In this document: positions 7,630 to 15,407 of the stretch, one piece after another
Numbering within the stretch: position 1 is the first letter of the stretch
Layout of the letters: every line of letters begins with the position of its first letter
Origin: Burkholderiales bacterium 68-10
GTDB lineage: Bacteria > Pseudomonadota > Gammaproteobacteria > Burkholderiales > Burkholderiaceae_C
Assembly (NCBI GenBank): GCA_001897615.1
Contig: MKTG01000073.1
Location: 25,580-59,303, forward strand
Reading direction: 5' to 3'
DNA length: 33,724 nt
Translations under genes and position numbers: made by a program
The notes under the pieces: generated by a model
Databases searched by the model: none
The model's input: the letters and a program-made list of their open reading frames with translations, nothing else
What the model was told of the DNA's origin: nothing

Positions 7630-10469
7630 GCGCCGCCGCCCCCATCGCCTTCGAGCTTGACGGCCAGGCCGTCAGCGCCTTCGAGGGCGAGAGCATCCTG
7701 CAGGCGGCCGAGCGCCACGGCGTCGCCATTCCGCGCCTATGCTTCACCGACGGCCTGCGCGCCGACGGCAACTGCCGCGCCTGCGTGGTCGAGGTGGAGG
7801 GCGAGCGCACCCTGGCGCCCAGCTGCTGCCGCGCCGTGCAGCCGGGCATGAAGGTGCGCGCCGCCAGCGAGCGCGCGCGCCAGTCGCAAAACCTGGTGCT
7901 GGAGCTGCTGCTGGCCGAGCTGCCCGCGCAAGGCCACAAGTGGCTCGACGACGACGCCACACAGCCGCATGGAGAATTGAGCCAATGGGCGGCCCAGCGC
8001 AGCATCCACGTGCGCGACGCGCTACAAACCTTGAAGCGCACCCAGCCCGCGCCCGATCTGAGCCACCCCGCCATGGCGGTCAACCTAGACGCCTGCATTC
8101 AGTGCACGCGCTGCGTGCGCGCCTGCCGCGAGGCACAGGTCAACGACGTCATCGGCTACGCCGGCCGCGGGGCCGAGGCGCGCATCGTGTTCGACCTGGG
8201 CGATGCGATGGGCGCCAGCAGCTGCGTGGCCTGCGGCGAATGCGTGCAGGCCTGCCCCACCGGCGCGCTGATCCCCAAGACGCATATCGGGCCGCAGCGG
8301 GTCGATCGCAGCGTCGATTCGGTCTGCCCGTTCTGCGGCGTCGGCTGCCAGATCACCTACCACGTGCGCGATGAAAAGATCGTCAGCGTCAGCGGCCGCG
8401 GCGGCCCGGCCAACGAGGGGCGGCTGTGCGTCAAGGGGCGCTTCGGCTTCGACTACGTGGCCAGCCCCGACCGCCTGACGCGCCCGCTGATCCGCAAGCC
8501 GGGCGTGCCCAAGGACGTGGCGCATTGCGAGCAGCCGCCCGACTGGCGAGAGGTATTTCGAGAAGCCACCTGGGACGAGGCGCTGGAGCTGGCCGCCGGC
8601 GGTTTGCAGGCGCTCAAGGCCGGACACGGCCCCAAGGCCCTGGCCGGCTTTGGCAGCGCCAAGGGCAGCAACGAGGAGGCCTACCTGTTCCAGAAGCTGG
8701 TGCGCACCGGCTTTGGCAGCAACAACGTCGACCACTGCACCCGCCTGTGCCACGCCAGCAGCGTGGCGGCGCTGCTGGAGGGCGTGGGCTCGGGCGCCGT
8801 CAGCAACCCGGTGCGCGACGTGGAACATGCCGAGCTGATTCTCATCATCGGCTCCAACCCCACGTCCAACCACCCGGTGGCCGCCACCTGGATGAAGAAC
8901 GCCGCCCAGCGCGGCGCCAGGATCGTGCTGGCCGACCCGCGCGCCACCGACATCGCGCGCCACGCCTGGCGCGTGCTGCAGTTCCGCCCCGGGGCCGACG
9001 TGGCGCTGCTCAACGCGCTGCTGCACGTGATCGTCACCGAGGGGCTGTGCAACGAAACCTTCTTGCGCGAGCGCGCCGACAACTTCGCCGCGCTGGCCGC
9101 CAACGTGCAGGGCTACAGCCCCGAAGCCATGGCGCCGATCTGCGGTATCCCGGCCGACACCATCCGCGAAGTGGCGCGTGCCTACGCCACGGCGCGCTCG
9201 GCCATGATTCTGTGGGGCATGGGCGTGAGCCAGCACGTGCATGGCACCGACAACGCGCGCTGCCTGATCGCGCTGGCCACCTGCACCGGCCAGTTGGGCC
9301 GCCCCGGCACCGGCCTGCACCCGCTGCGCGGCCAGAACAACGTGCAGGGCGCCAGCGACGCCGGCCTGATCCCGATGATGTACCCCAACTACCAGCGCGT
9401 CGACGATGCCGGTGCGCGCCAGTGGTTCGAGCAGTTCTGGGGCCAGCCGCTGGACGCCGAACCCGGCTACACCGTGGTCGAGATCATGCACAAGGCACTG
9501 GCGCCCGAGACCGACCCGCACAAGGTGCGCGGCATGTACATCATGGGCGAGAACCCGGCCATGAGCGACCCCGACCTGAACCACACGCGCCACGCGCTGG
9601 CCAGCCTGCAACACCTGGTGGTGCAGGACATCTTCTTGACCGAGACCGCCTGGCTGGCCGACGTGGTGCTGCCCGCCAGCGCCTGGCCCGAGAAGACCGG
9701 CAGCGTCAGCAACACCGACCGCATGGTGCAACTGGGCCGTCAGGCCCTGCAACCGCCGGGCGACGCGCGCGCCGACCTGTGGATCATCCAGCAGCTGGCG
9801 CGGCGCCTGGGCCTGACCTGGGACTATGAAAACGAGAGCTGCTTGCGCTTGCCAGACGGGCACGATGGCCCGGTTTCATCTGAAAACCATCACGGCGTCG
9901 AAGTGGTCTACGAGGAAATGCGCCGCGCCATGCACGGCGCCATCGCCGGCATCGGCTGGGAGCGCCTGGTGCGCGAATCCAGCGTCACCTACCCCTGCCT
10001 GAGCGAGGACGACCCGGGTCAGCCCATCGTCTTCACCGACCGCGTGCCCACACCCAATGGCCGCGTGCAGCTGGTGCCGGCCGACATCATCCCGCCCGAC
10101 GAGCGTCCCGACGCCGACTACCCGCTGGTGCTGATCACCGGACGCCAGCTCGAACACTGGCACACCGGCGCCATGACGCGGCGCGCCCAGGTGCTCGACG
10201 CGCTGGAGCCGGCGCCCACGGTGTCGATGCACGGCGACGATCTGGCGCGCCTGGGGCTGGCGCCGGGCGCGCTGGTGCACGTGACCTCGCGCCGCGGCCA
10301 GGTCACGCTGGCGGTGCGGCGCGACGACGGCACGCCCGTGGGCGGCGTGTTCATCCCCTTCGCCTACCGCGAGGCCGCGGCCAACCTGCTGACCAACGCC
10401 GCGCTGGACCCGTTCGGCAAGATTCCGGAGTTCAAGTATTGCGCGGTGCGGGTGGAAGGCGCACCATAG
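7626..10469 (+). CDS. fdh1A: Formate dehydrogenase catalytic (molybdenum/tungsten bis-MGD) subunit with NuoG-like N-terminus
   Basis: The 947-residue protein oxidises formate to CO2. The N-terminal [2Fe-2S] domain has C39, C50, C53 and C67 or C68. Two ferredoxin-type [4Fe-4S] clusters follow (C157/160/163/167 and C200/203/206/210). The molybdopterin domain opens with CPFCGVGC (C234, C237, C241), and the metal-ligand Cys is C375 in HCTRLCHASSVA. The His/Cys cluster motif that NuoG and FdsA carry after the first domain is not visible near residues 95-130. The start is set by the ATGA overlap with the upstream stop. Residues about 733-755 are encoded by a dispersed repeat. FdhD further downstream would be needed for cofactor sulfuration. 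Confidence 0.95.
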   Translation: MSAAAPIAFELDGQAVSAFEGESILQAAERHGVAIPRLCFTDGLRADGNCRACVVEVEGERTLAPSCCRAVQPGMKVRAASERARQSQNLVLELLLAELPAQGHKWLDDDATQPHGELSQWAAQRSIHVRDALQTLKRTQPAPDLSHPAMAVNLDACIQCTRCVRACREAQVNDVIGYAGRGAEARIVFDLGDAMGASSCVACGECVQACPTGALIPKTHIGPQRVDRSVDSVCPFCGVGCQITYHVRDEKIVSVSGRGGPANEGRLCVKGRFGFDYVASPDRLTRPLIRKPGVPKDVAHCEQPPDWREVFREATWDEALELAAGGLQALKAGHGPKALAGFGSAKGSNEEAYLFQKLVRTGFGSNNVDHCTRLCHASSVAALLEGVGSGAVSNPVRDVEHAELILIIGSNPTSNHPVAATWMKNAAQRGARIVLADPRATDIARHAWRVLQFRPGADVALLNALLHVIVTEGLCNETFLRERADNFAALAANVQGYSPEAMAPICGIPADTIREVARAYATARSAMILWGMGVSQHVHGTDNARCLIALATCTGQLGRPGTGLHPLRGQNNVQGASDAGLIPMMYPNYQRVDDAGARQWFEQFWGQPLDAEPGYTVVEIMHKALAPETDPHKVRGMYIMGENPAMSDPDLNHTRHALASLQHLVVQDIFLTETAWLADVVLPASAWPEKTGSVSNTDRMVQLGRQALQPPGDARADLWIIQQLARRLGLTWDYENESCLRLPDGHDGPVSSENHHGVEVVYEEMRRAMHGAIAGIGWERLVRESSVTYPCLSEDDPGQPIVFTDRVPTPNGRVQLVPADIIPPDERPDADYPLVLITGRQLEHWHTGAMTRRAQVLDALEPAPTVSMHGDDLARLGLAPGALVHVTSRRGQVTLAVRRDDGTPVGGVFIPFAYREAAANLLTNAALDPFGKIPEFKYCAVRVEGAP
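9823..9888 (+). repeat. Dispersed palindromic repeat, copy 5, inside fdh1A
   Basis: It reads CTATGAAAACGAGAGCTGC, then TTGCGCTTGCCAGACGGGC, then ATGGCCCGGTTTCAT. The GCGCTTGCCAGACGGGC core is identical to the intergenic copy near 27056. In frame it encodes a stretch with NESCLRLPDGHDGPVSSEN between two conserved segments of the catalytic subunit. Confidence 0.75.
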
Positions 10470-10520
10470 CTGGCGGCGCTCGACCGGCAGGCGCGCACGC
10501 ATTCGGGCGATACTGCCATT

Positions 10521-10539
10521 GCCTGCCGCGACGGCAGGC
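10521..10539 (+). terminator. Possible terminator or processing hairpin after fdh1A
   Basis: GCCTGCCG and CGGCAGGC form a perfect 8-bp stem with a 3-base loop 52 bases past the fdh1A stop. No T-run follows, so it could instead be a partial terminator or an mRNA-stabilising stem between fdh1A and the Bug gene. Confidence 0.45.
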
Positions 10540-10580
10540 CGGTACGACGTGCTGTTGGCCCCCAAGAAAGAGGTGACGAT

Positions 10581-11576
10581 GTGAATGCTGGAATTTCCCG
10601 ACTGATCAATGGCCTGCTGGGCGGCGCGACGGCGCTTTCGCTGCTGGCGGGCGCGGCGGCGCAGGCGCAGACGGCCGACAAGTTTCCGGCCAAGCCGGTG
10701 CGCATCATGTACCCCTTTGCCGCCGGCGGCGGCATGGAGGTGGTGCTGCGCGTGATGGCCGAGGACATGCAGAAATCCATGGGCCAGCCCGTCATCGTCG
10801 AAAACCGCACTGGCGCGGGTGGCTCGATTGCCGCCAATGCCGCGGCCACTGCGACGCCCGACGGCTACACGCTGTTCGTGGGCCCGATCGGCATCTCGGC
10901 CATCACCCCGCACTTGCGCAAGCTGCCCTACGACGCGCGCGGTGACCTGGTCGCGGTGGCCAAGCTGTCGGAGTTCTCCTCGGCCTACGTGGTCAGCAAC
11001 GAGCTGCCGGTCAAGACACTGGCCGAGTTCATCGCCTACGCCAAGGCCAATCCGGGCAAGGTGACCTACGCCACCTCGGGCGTTGGCTCACAGGGGCATC
11101 TGGGCGGGGAGATGCTGCAAAAGGCCTGGGGCATCAAGATGACGCACGTGCCCTACAAGGGCGCGGCCGAGATCGCGGTGGATCTGATCGGCGGCCGGGT
11201 CGACTTGAGCAGTGATGTGACCATGCTGCAGTACGTCAAGCAGGGCAAGGCCAAGCTGCTGGCCACGGCCTCGCGCAAGCGGCTGGCTGATTTTCCGGAC
11301 GTACCCACACTGGCGGAATCCGGGGTGCCCGATCCGCGCTCCACCGGCACCTGGTTCGGCGCCTTTGCGCCCAAGGGTACGCCAGCGCCCGTCATCGACA
11401 AGCTGGCCGCAGCGTTTGAAAGGGCACTGAAGAATCCGGACGTGATCGCGCGCATGCAACCCTACGCCATGTCACCGGCGTTCGCCGGTCCAGCGGCATT
11501 CGAGAAGCAGTGGGCGAGTGACTACGAGCTGTATGGCAAGACGATTCGCGAGCTCGACCTGAAACTGGAGAACTGA
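10581..11576 (+). CDS. Bug-family (tripartite tricarboxylate transporter type) periplasmic binding protein
   Basis: The 331-residue protein has an N-terminal signal peptide (cleavage near AAAQAQ, about residue 30), then the Bug/TctC fold: KFPAKPVRIMYPFAAGGGMEV, VENRTGAGGSIAANAAA, and VTYATSGVGSQGHLGGEML. These proteins bind carboxylates in the periplasm. Betaproteobacteria carry very many, mostly without a TctAB partner, and none is seen here. The start is GTG at 10581, with AAGAAAGAGG about 8 bases upstream; an overlapping ATGTGA mini-frame sits at the same place. It is four bases from the acyl-CoA synthetase gene, which suggests that its ligand is an organic acid destined for CoA activation. 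Confidence 0.92.
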   Translation: MNAGISRLINGLLGGATALSLLAGAAAQAQTADKFPAKPVRIMYPFAAGGGMEVVLRVMAEDMQKSMGQPVIVENRTGAGGSIAANAAATATPDGYTLFVGPIGISAITPHLRKLPYDARGDLVAVAKLSEFSSAYVVSNELPVKTLAEFIAYAKANPGKVTYATSGVGSQGHLGGEMLQKAWGIKMTHVPYKGAAEIAVDLIGGRVDLSSDVTMLQYVKQGKAKLLATASRKRLADFPDVPTLAESGVPDPRSTGTWFGAFAPKGTPAPVIDKLAAAFERALKNPDVIARMQPYAMSPAFAGPAAFEKQWASDYELYGKTIRELDLKLEN

Positions 11577-11580
11577 GACC

Positions 11581-13737
11581 ATGCCCAGACCGGCCGGTGG
11601 TGCGTCGGCACCCGATTCCCGTGCCGCCGTGCAGTGCGCGCTCAACCCGCGCTCGGTGGCTGTTCTCGGCGCGTCCGATGACTTGATGAAGTGGGGCGGC
11701 AGCATTCTGGCGCTGCTGCGCAAGTTCGGCTTTGGCGGCGCCGTGCACCCCGTCAATCCCCGCGCCGACGCCGTGCAGGGCATCAAGGCTTGGCCCAGCG
11801 TGCAGGCCATCGGCCAGCCGGTCGACGTGGCCGTGATCGCGTTGCCGCAAGAGCGCACCGAGGCCGCCTTCGAGGACTGCGCCGCCGCCGGTGTCAAGGT
11901 GATCCTGATGGTCACCTCGCAATTCGCCGAAAGCGGCGCCGAGGGCGCGGCCTTGCAGGACAAGCTGCTGGCCATCGCGCGCCGCGCCGGCATGCGCATC
12001 ATTGGCCCCAACTGCATGGGCTACTTCAACAGCCATGCGGACATGAACCTGCTCAACTCGCAGGCCTTGATGCGCAACGCCAGCCTGATCAAGGGCGAGG
12101 TCGCGCTGATCAGCCAGAGCGGCGCGCTGGCCGGCGCCATGCTGGCGCGCGCCTACGACCTGGGCGTGGGGTTCTCGATCTGCGTGTCGCTGGGCAACCA
12201 GGCCGACCTGGAGGTGTGCGATTTTCTGGACTACGCCATCGACGATGCCCGCTCCAAGGTCATCGCGCTGTACGTCGAAGGCGTGAGGGACGGCGCGCGC
12301 TTCATCGACCTGCTGGGGCGCGCGCGCGCCGTCGGCAAGGCGGTGCTGATCGTCAAGGCCGGGCGGACCGAGCTGGGCCAGAAGGCCGTGCAGTCCCACA
12401 CCGCCAGCCTGGCGGGAGAATTCCGCGCGTTTGAATCGCAGGTGCGCCACGCGGGCGCCGTGCTGGTCGACGATTTTCTTGAGCTCATCGCCCAGGCGGC
12501 GGCCTGGACGCGCCTGCCCGCGCCCAGCGGCCCGCGGGTGGCGGTGCTGTCGGGCTCGGGCGGTGGCGGCGCGGTGGCCAGCGACCTAGTCGGCGAGGCC
12601 GGCCTGCAGGCCGCCACGCTGGGCGCCACCACGGTGCACAAGCTGCTGCCGCTGATGCCCGAGGCGGCCGCGCATCTACCTTTCGATCTGGGCGCGGTGC
12701 CCGGCCCGATGCGGTCCACGCCGCAGTGGCTGCGCCAGGTGCTCGACACCATGCTGGCCGACCCTGGCGTGGGCGCAGGCTTGTTCCTCATGACCACCAT
12801 GCCCGAGATGGCGGCCACGGCCGCCACCGTGGTCGACGTCAACCGTGAGAACCCCAAGCCCGTCGCCTTCGTCAACGCCGCCAGCAGCGCGGGCGCCGAG
12901 GCCGGCGCCAAGCTGAAGGCCGAGGGTCTGGTGAACTTCGCCAGCGTCAAGGAAGCGCTGGGCTATCTGCGCAACCGCCTGGCCTGGGAGCACCATGAAA
13001 ACGAGGCTCCAGCGCCCGATGCCAAAGCGCAGGCAGCTATCGAGAAGATAGCTGGCGAGTTTTCTCCGGGCCTGGTGAGCGAGTTCGATGCCAAGCGCTT
13101 GCTGGCTGCCGCGGGCATTCCCGTCACGCGCGGCGAGCTGGCGCGCAGCGAGGACCAGGCTGTGCAGGCCGCCGCATCCATCGGCTGGCCAGTGGTGATG
13201 AAGCTGGTGTCCGCGCAAATCTCGCACAAGAGCGACGTTGGCGGCGTGGTGCTGAACGTGGGCGATGCCGACGCCGTGCGCCAGCACTTCCGCGCGTTGC
13301 AGCAGGCGGCGCAGCGCGTGCCCGGCGCCAGCTTCGACGGCTGCCTGGTGCAGCAGCAGGCGCGCGCCGACGTCGAGGTGCTGATCGGCACGAACTGGGA
13401 CGCGCAGTTCGGCGCCATGCTGATGATCGGCATCGGCGGCACCCTGGTCGAGCTGCTCAAGGACACGGCGCTGCTGCCCGCCAGCGCTGGCCCGTGCGCC
13501 ATCCGCCGCGCGATTCAGGCCCTGCGCCTGTTCCCGCTGCTCGATGGTTATCGCGGCAAGCCGCGCGTCAACCTGGATGCGCTGGTCGATGCGGCGCAGC
13601 GCTTCGGCCAGCTCGCCGTGCAACTGGGCGCGCGCCTGCCCGAGTGCGAGGCCAACCCCGTCATGATCGCTGGCGACAGCCTGGTGGTGGCCGACGCGCG
13701 CGCCGTGTGGTTGCCGGGCGCTCCATCGATGTCTTGA
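11581..13737 (+). CDS. NDP-forming acyl-CoA synthetase (acetate-CoA ligase, ADP-forming family)
   Basis: The 718-residue protein has the full single-chain architecture: CoA-binding Rossmann domain (about 15-115, SVAVLGASDD), succinyl-CoA-ligase-like domains (about 160-460, LISQSGALAGAML), and a C-terminal ATP-grasp domain (about 495-710, VVMKLVSAQISHKSDVGGV). The likely phosphohistidine is H273 in SHTASLAG. It should form an acyl-CoA from a carboxylate, CoA and ATP, releasing ADP and phosphate. The substrate is unknown. It lies between a Bug binding protein and a crotonase, suggesting an organic-acid uptake and breakdown unit. The linker at about 471-491 includes a dispersed repeat. Confidence 0.92.
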   Translation: MPRPAGGASAPDSRAAVQCALNPRSVAVLGASDDLMKWGGSILALLRKFGFGGAVHPVNPRADAVQGIKAWPSVQAIGQPVDVAVIALPQERTEAAFEDCAAAGVKVILMVTSQFAESGAEGAALQDKLLAIARRAGMRIIGPNCMGYFNSHADMNLLNSQALMRNASLIKGEVALISQSGALAGAMLARAYDLGVGFSICVSLGNQADLEVCDFLDYAIDDARSKVIALYVEGVRDGARFIDLLGRARAVGKAVLIVKAGRTELGQKAVQSHTASLAGEFRAFESQVRHAGAVLVDDFLELIAQAAAWTRLPAPSGPRVAVLSGSGGGGAVASDLVGEAGLQAATLGATTVHKLLPLMPEAAAHLPFDLGAVPGPMRSTPQWLRQVLDTMLADPGVGAGLFLMTTMPEMAATAATVVDVNRENPKPVAFVNAASSAGAEAGAKLKAEGLVNFASVKEALGYLRNRLAWEHHENEAPAPDAKAQAAIEKIAGEFSPGLVSEFDAKRLLAAAGIPVTRGELARSEDQAVQAAASIGWPVVMKLVSAQISHKSDVGGVVLNVGDADAVRQHFRALQQAAQRVPGASFDGCLVQQQARADVEVLIGTNWDAQFGAMLMIGIGGTLVELLKDTALLPASAGPCAIRRAIQALRLFPLLDGYRGKPRVNLDALVDAAQRFGQLAVQLGARLPECEANPVMIAGDSLVVADARAVWLPGAPSMS
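12993..13053 (-). repeat. Dispersed palindromic repeat, copy 6, inside the acyl-CoA synthetase gene
   Basis: The reverse complement reads GATAGCTGCCTGCGCTTTGG, then CATCGGGCGCTGGAGCCTCG, then TTTTCAT, a good match to the family. It is translated in frame as the hinge (ENEAPAPDAKAQAAIEKIAG) between the ligase domains and the ATP-grasp domain. Confidence 0.75.
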
Positions 13738-13793
13738 TGAAAATAGGCTGTAGCGCCTGTCTGATGAGCGCGAACAGCTACTAAATACATAGC
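13737..13793 (-). repeat. Dispersed palindromic repeat, copy 7, intergenic
   Basis: It starts at the last base of the acyl-CoA synthetase stop codon and fills most of the 76-bp gap before the crotonase gene. The reverse complement reads GCTATGTATTTAGTAGCTG, then TTCGCGCTCATCAGACAGGC, then GCTACAGCCTATTTTCATC. Confidence 0.78.
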
Positions 13794-13813
13794 AACTCTG
13801 GACTGGAATCGAC

Positions 13814-14551
13814 ATGAAACCGCTCATCACCTACGAAGTCCACGGCCACGTTGCCCACATTACGCTGCGCCGTCCGGAGCGCCGCAACGCCCTCAACGCC
13901 GAGATGAGCGCGCTGCTGCACCAGTACTGGCAGCGCTTTGCCGCCGGCAATGAGCGCGTGGCCCTGCTCAGCGCCGAGGGCGATCACTTCTGTGCCGGCG
14001 TCGACGTGGCCGATCCGTCCCGCGAAGCCTGGAAGGGCGTGCCCAACGTCGGCGTGCAGCTCGACAAGCCGCTGGTCTGCGCCGTGCAGGGCTGGGCCGT
14101 GGGCGCCGGCTTCACCCTGACCATGATGAGCGACCTGTGCGTGGTCGACGAGACCGCGCATTTCATGTTCCCCGAAGCGAAGATCGGCCTGTTTGGCGGC
14201 ATCACCGCTGGCCTGGTGTCGCGCATCCCGCACAAGGTGGCGGTGGAGTTTCTGATGCTGGGCGATCCCCTGCCGGCCCAGCGCGCCTATGAGGTCGGTC
14301 TGGTCAACCGCGTGGCGCCCAAGGGCGGCGCGCAGGCCGCCGGGCTGGACATGGCCCAGCGCCTGGCCGACGCCGCGCCGCTGGTGCTGCGCACCATCAA
14401 GCGCGCCACCCTGGAGACCCTGCCCAAGTCGCCTGCCGAGCTGGCCTATCCGCAGATGGGCTACCTGACCGAAATCGCCCAGAGCGAGGACTACAAGGAG
14501 GGTGTCGCGGCGTTCCAGGAAAAGCGCAAGGCGCATTTCAAGGGCCGCTGA
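13814..14551 (+). CDS. Enoyl-CoA hydratase/isomerase (crotonase) family protein
   Basis: The 245-residue protein has crotonase motifs: the N-terminal RRPERRNALNAEM, the first oxyanion-hole segment GDHFCAGVDVAD (about residues 56-67) and the second QGWAVGAGFTLTMMSDL. The position of the first catalytic Glu of true enoyl-CoA hydratases (GGGxE) is Thr, while the second acidic residue is kept in FPEAKIGLF. It may therefore be an isomerase, a hydrolase or a specialised hydratase. It is preceded by the acyl-CoA synthetase gene and followed after three bases by fdhD, so co-transcription is likely. The substrate is not known. Confidence 0.9.
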   Translation: MKPLITYEVHGHVAHITLRRPERRNALNAEMSALLHQYWQRFAAGNERVALLSAEGDHFCAGVDVADPSREAWKGVPNVGVQLDKPLVCAVQGWAVGAGFTLTMMSDLCVVDETAHFMFPEAKIGLFGGITAGLVSRIPHKVAVEFLMLGDPLPAQRAYEVGLVNRVAPKGGAQAAGLDMAQRLADAAPLVLRTIKRATLETLPKSPAELAYPQMGYLTEIAQSEDYKEGVAAFQEKRKAHFKGR

Positions 14552-14554
14552 CGC

Positions 14555-15394
14555 GTGCTGCCCCAGCTCACACGCGCCAGCGCCCCCCTCACCGAGCGCG
14601 TCACCGCGCTCGACGAGCACGGCCAGGCGGTCGAGGTGTCGATTCCGGCCGAGCGCGCGCTGACGGTGTACGTGGACAAGCGCGAGCTGGTCACGCTGAT
14701 GACGCTGGGCGCGCACCCCGAATGGCTGGTGCTGGGCTATCTGCGCAACCAACGGCTGGTGGCGTCGGCGGACGAGCTGGCGTCGATCACCGTCGACTGG
14801 GACAGCGGCGCGGCGGCCGTGCGCACGCGCCAGGGCATTGCCGACCTGGCGGCGCGCACGCGCCAGCGCACCGTCACCACCGGCTGCGGGCCGGGCAGCG
14901 TGTTCGGCGACCTGATGGCCGAGCTGGACGACATTCGCCTGGGCGCGGGCCGGCTGGGGCAGGACCAGCTGTACGGGCTGCTGAACGCCATCCGGCTGCA
15001 GGAAAGCACCTACAAGTCGGCCGGCTCGGTGCATGGCTGCGCGCTGTTCGAGCGCGAGCGCATGCTGATCTTCGTCGAGGACGTGGGCCGCCACAACGCC
15101 ATCGACACCATCGCCGGCTGGATGTGGCTCGAACACTCTGGCGCGCCGGGCGGCCTGCGTGGCGACGACAAGGTGTTCTACACCACCGGCCGGCTCACCA
15201 GCGAGATGGTGATCAAGGCCGCGCAGATGGGCGTGCCCATCGTGGTTTCGCGCAGCGGCATCACGCAGATGGGCCTGCAGGTGGCGCGCCAACTGGGGTT
15301 GTGCGCCGTCGGACGGGCGGTGAACCGACGCTTCTTGTGCTTCAGCGCGCCCGAGCGCCTGGGCCTGTCCGGTGCCGCCGACGCCGGCGGTTGA
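14555..15394 (+). CDS. fdhD: Formate dehydrogenase accessory sulfurtransferase FdhD/FdsC family
   Basis: The 279-residue protein carries FdhD hallmarks: YVDKRELVTLMTLGAHPEWL, a loop RTVTTGCGPGSVF, GSVHGCALFE, EDVGRHNAIDTIAG and TTGRLTSEMVIKAAQMGVPI. FdhD transfers sulfur from IscS to the bis-MGD cofactor, making formate dehydrogenase active. The loop has a single Cys rather than the CxxC pair known from E. coli FdhD. The GTG start lies three bases after the crotonase stop, so translation is probably coupled. It is separated from its expected client fdh1A by a three-gene organic-acid cassette. Confidence 0.94.
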   Translation: MLPQLTRASAPLTERVTALDEHGQAVEVSIPAERALTVYVDKRELVTLMTLGAHPEWLVLGYLRNQRLVASADELASITVDWDSGAAAVRTRQGIADLAARTRQRTVTTGCGPGSVFGDLMAELDDIRLGAGRLGQDQLYGLLNAIRLQESTYKSAGSVHGCALFERERMLIFVEDVGRHNAIDTIAGWMWLEHSGAPGGLRGDDKVFYTTGRLTSEMVIKAAQMGVPIVVSRSGITQMGLQVARQLGLCAVGRAVNRRFLCFSAPERLGLSGAADAGG

Positions 15395-15407
15395 CAGGCG
15401 TCCAGGC

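Noticed and set aside
8085-9863. A 592-residue minus-strand frame opposite fdh1A
   Set aside because: It is antisense to conserved molybdopterin-enzyme sequence and has no recognisable motif.
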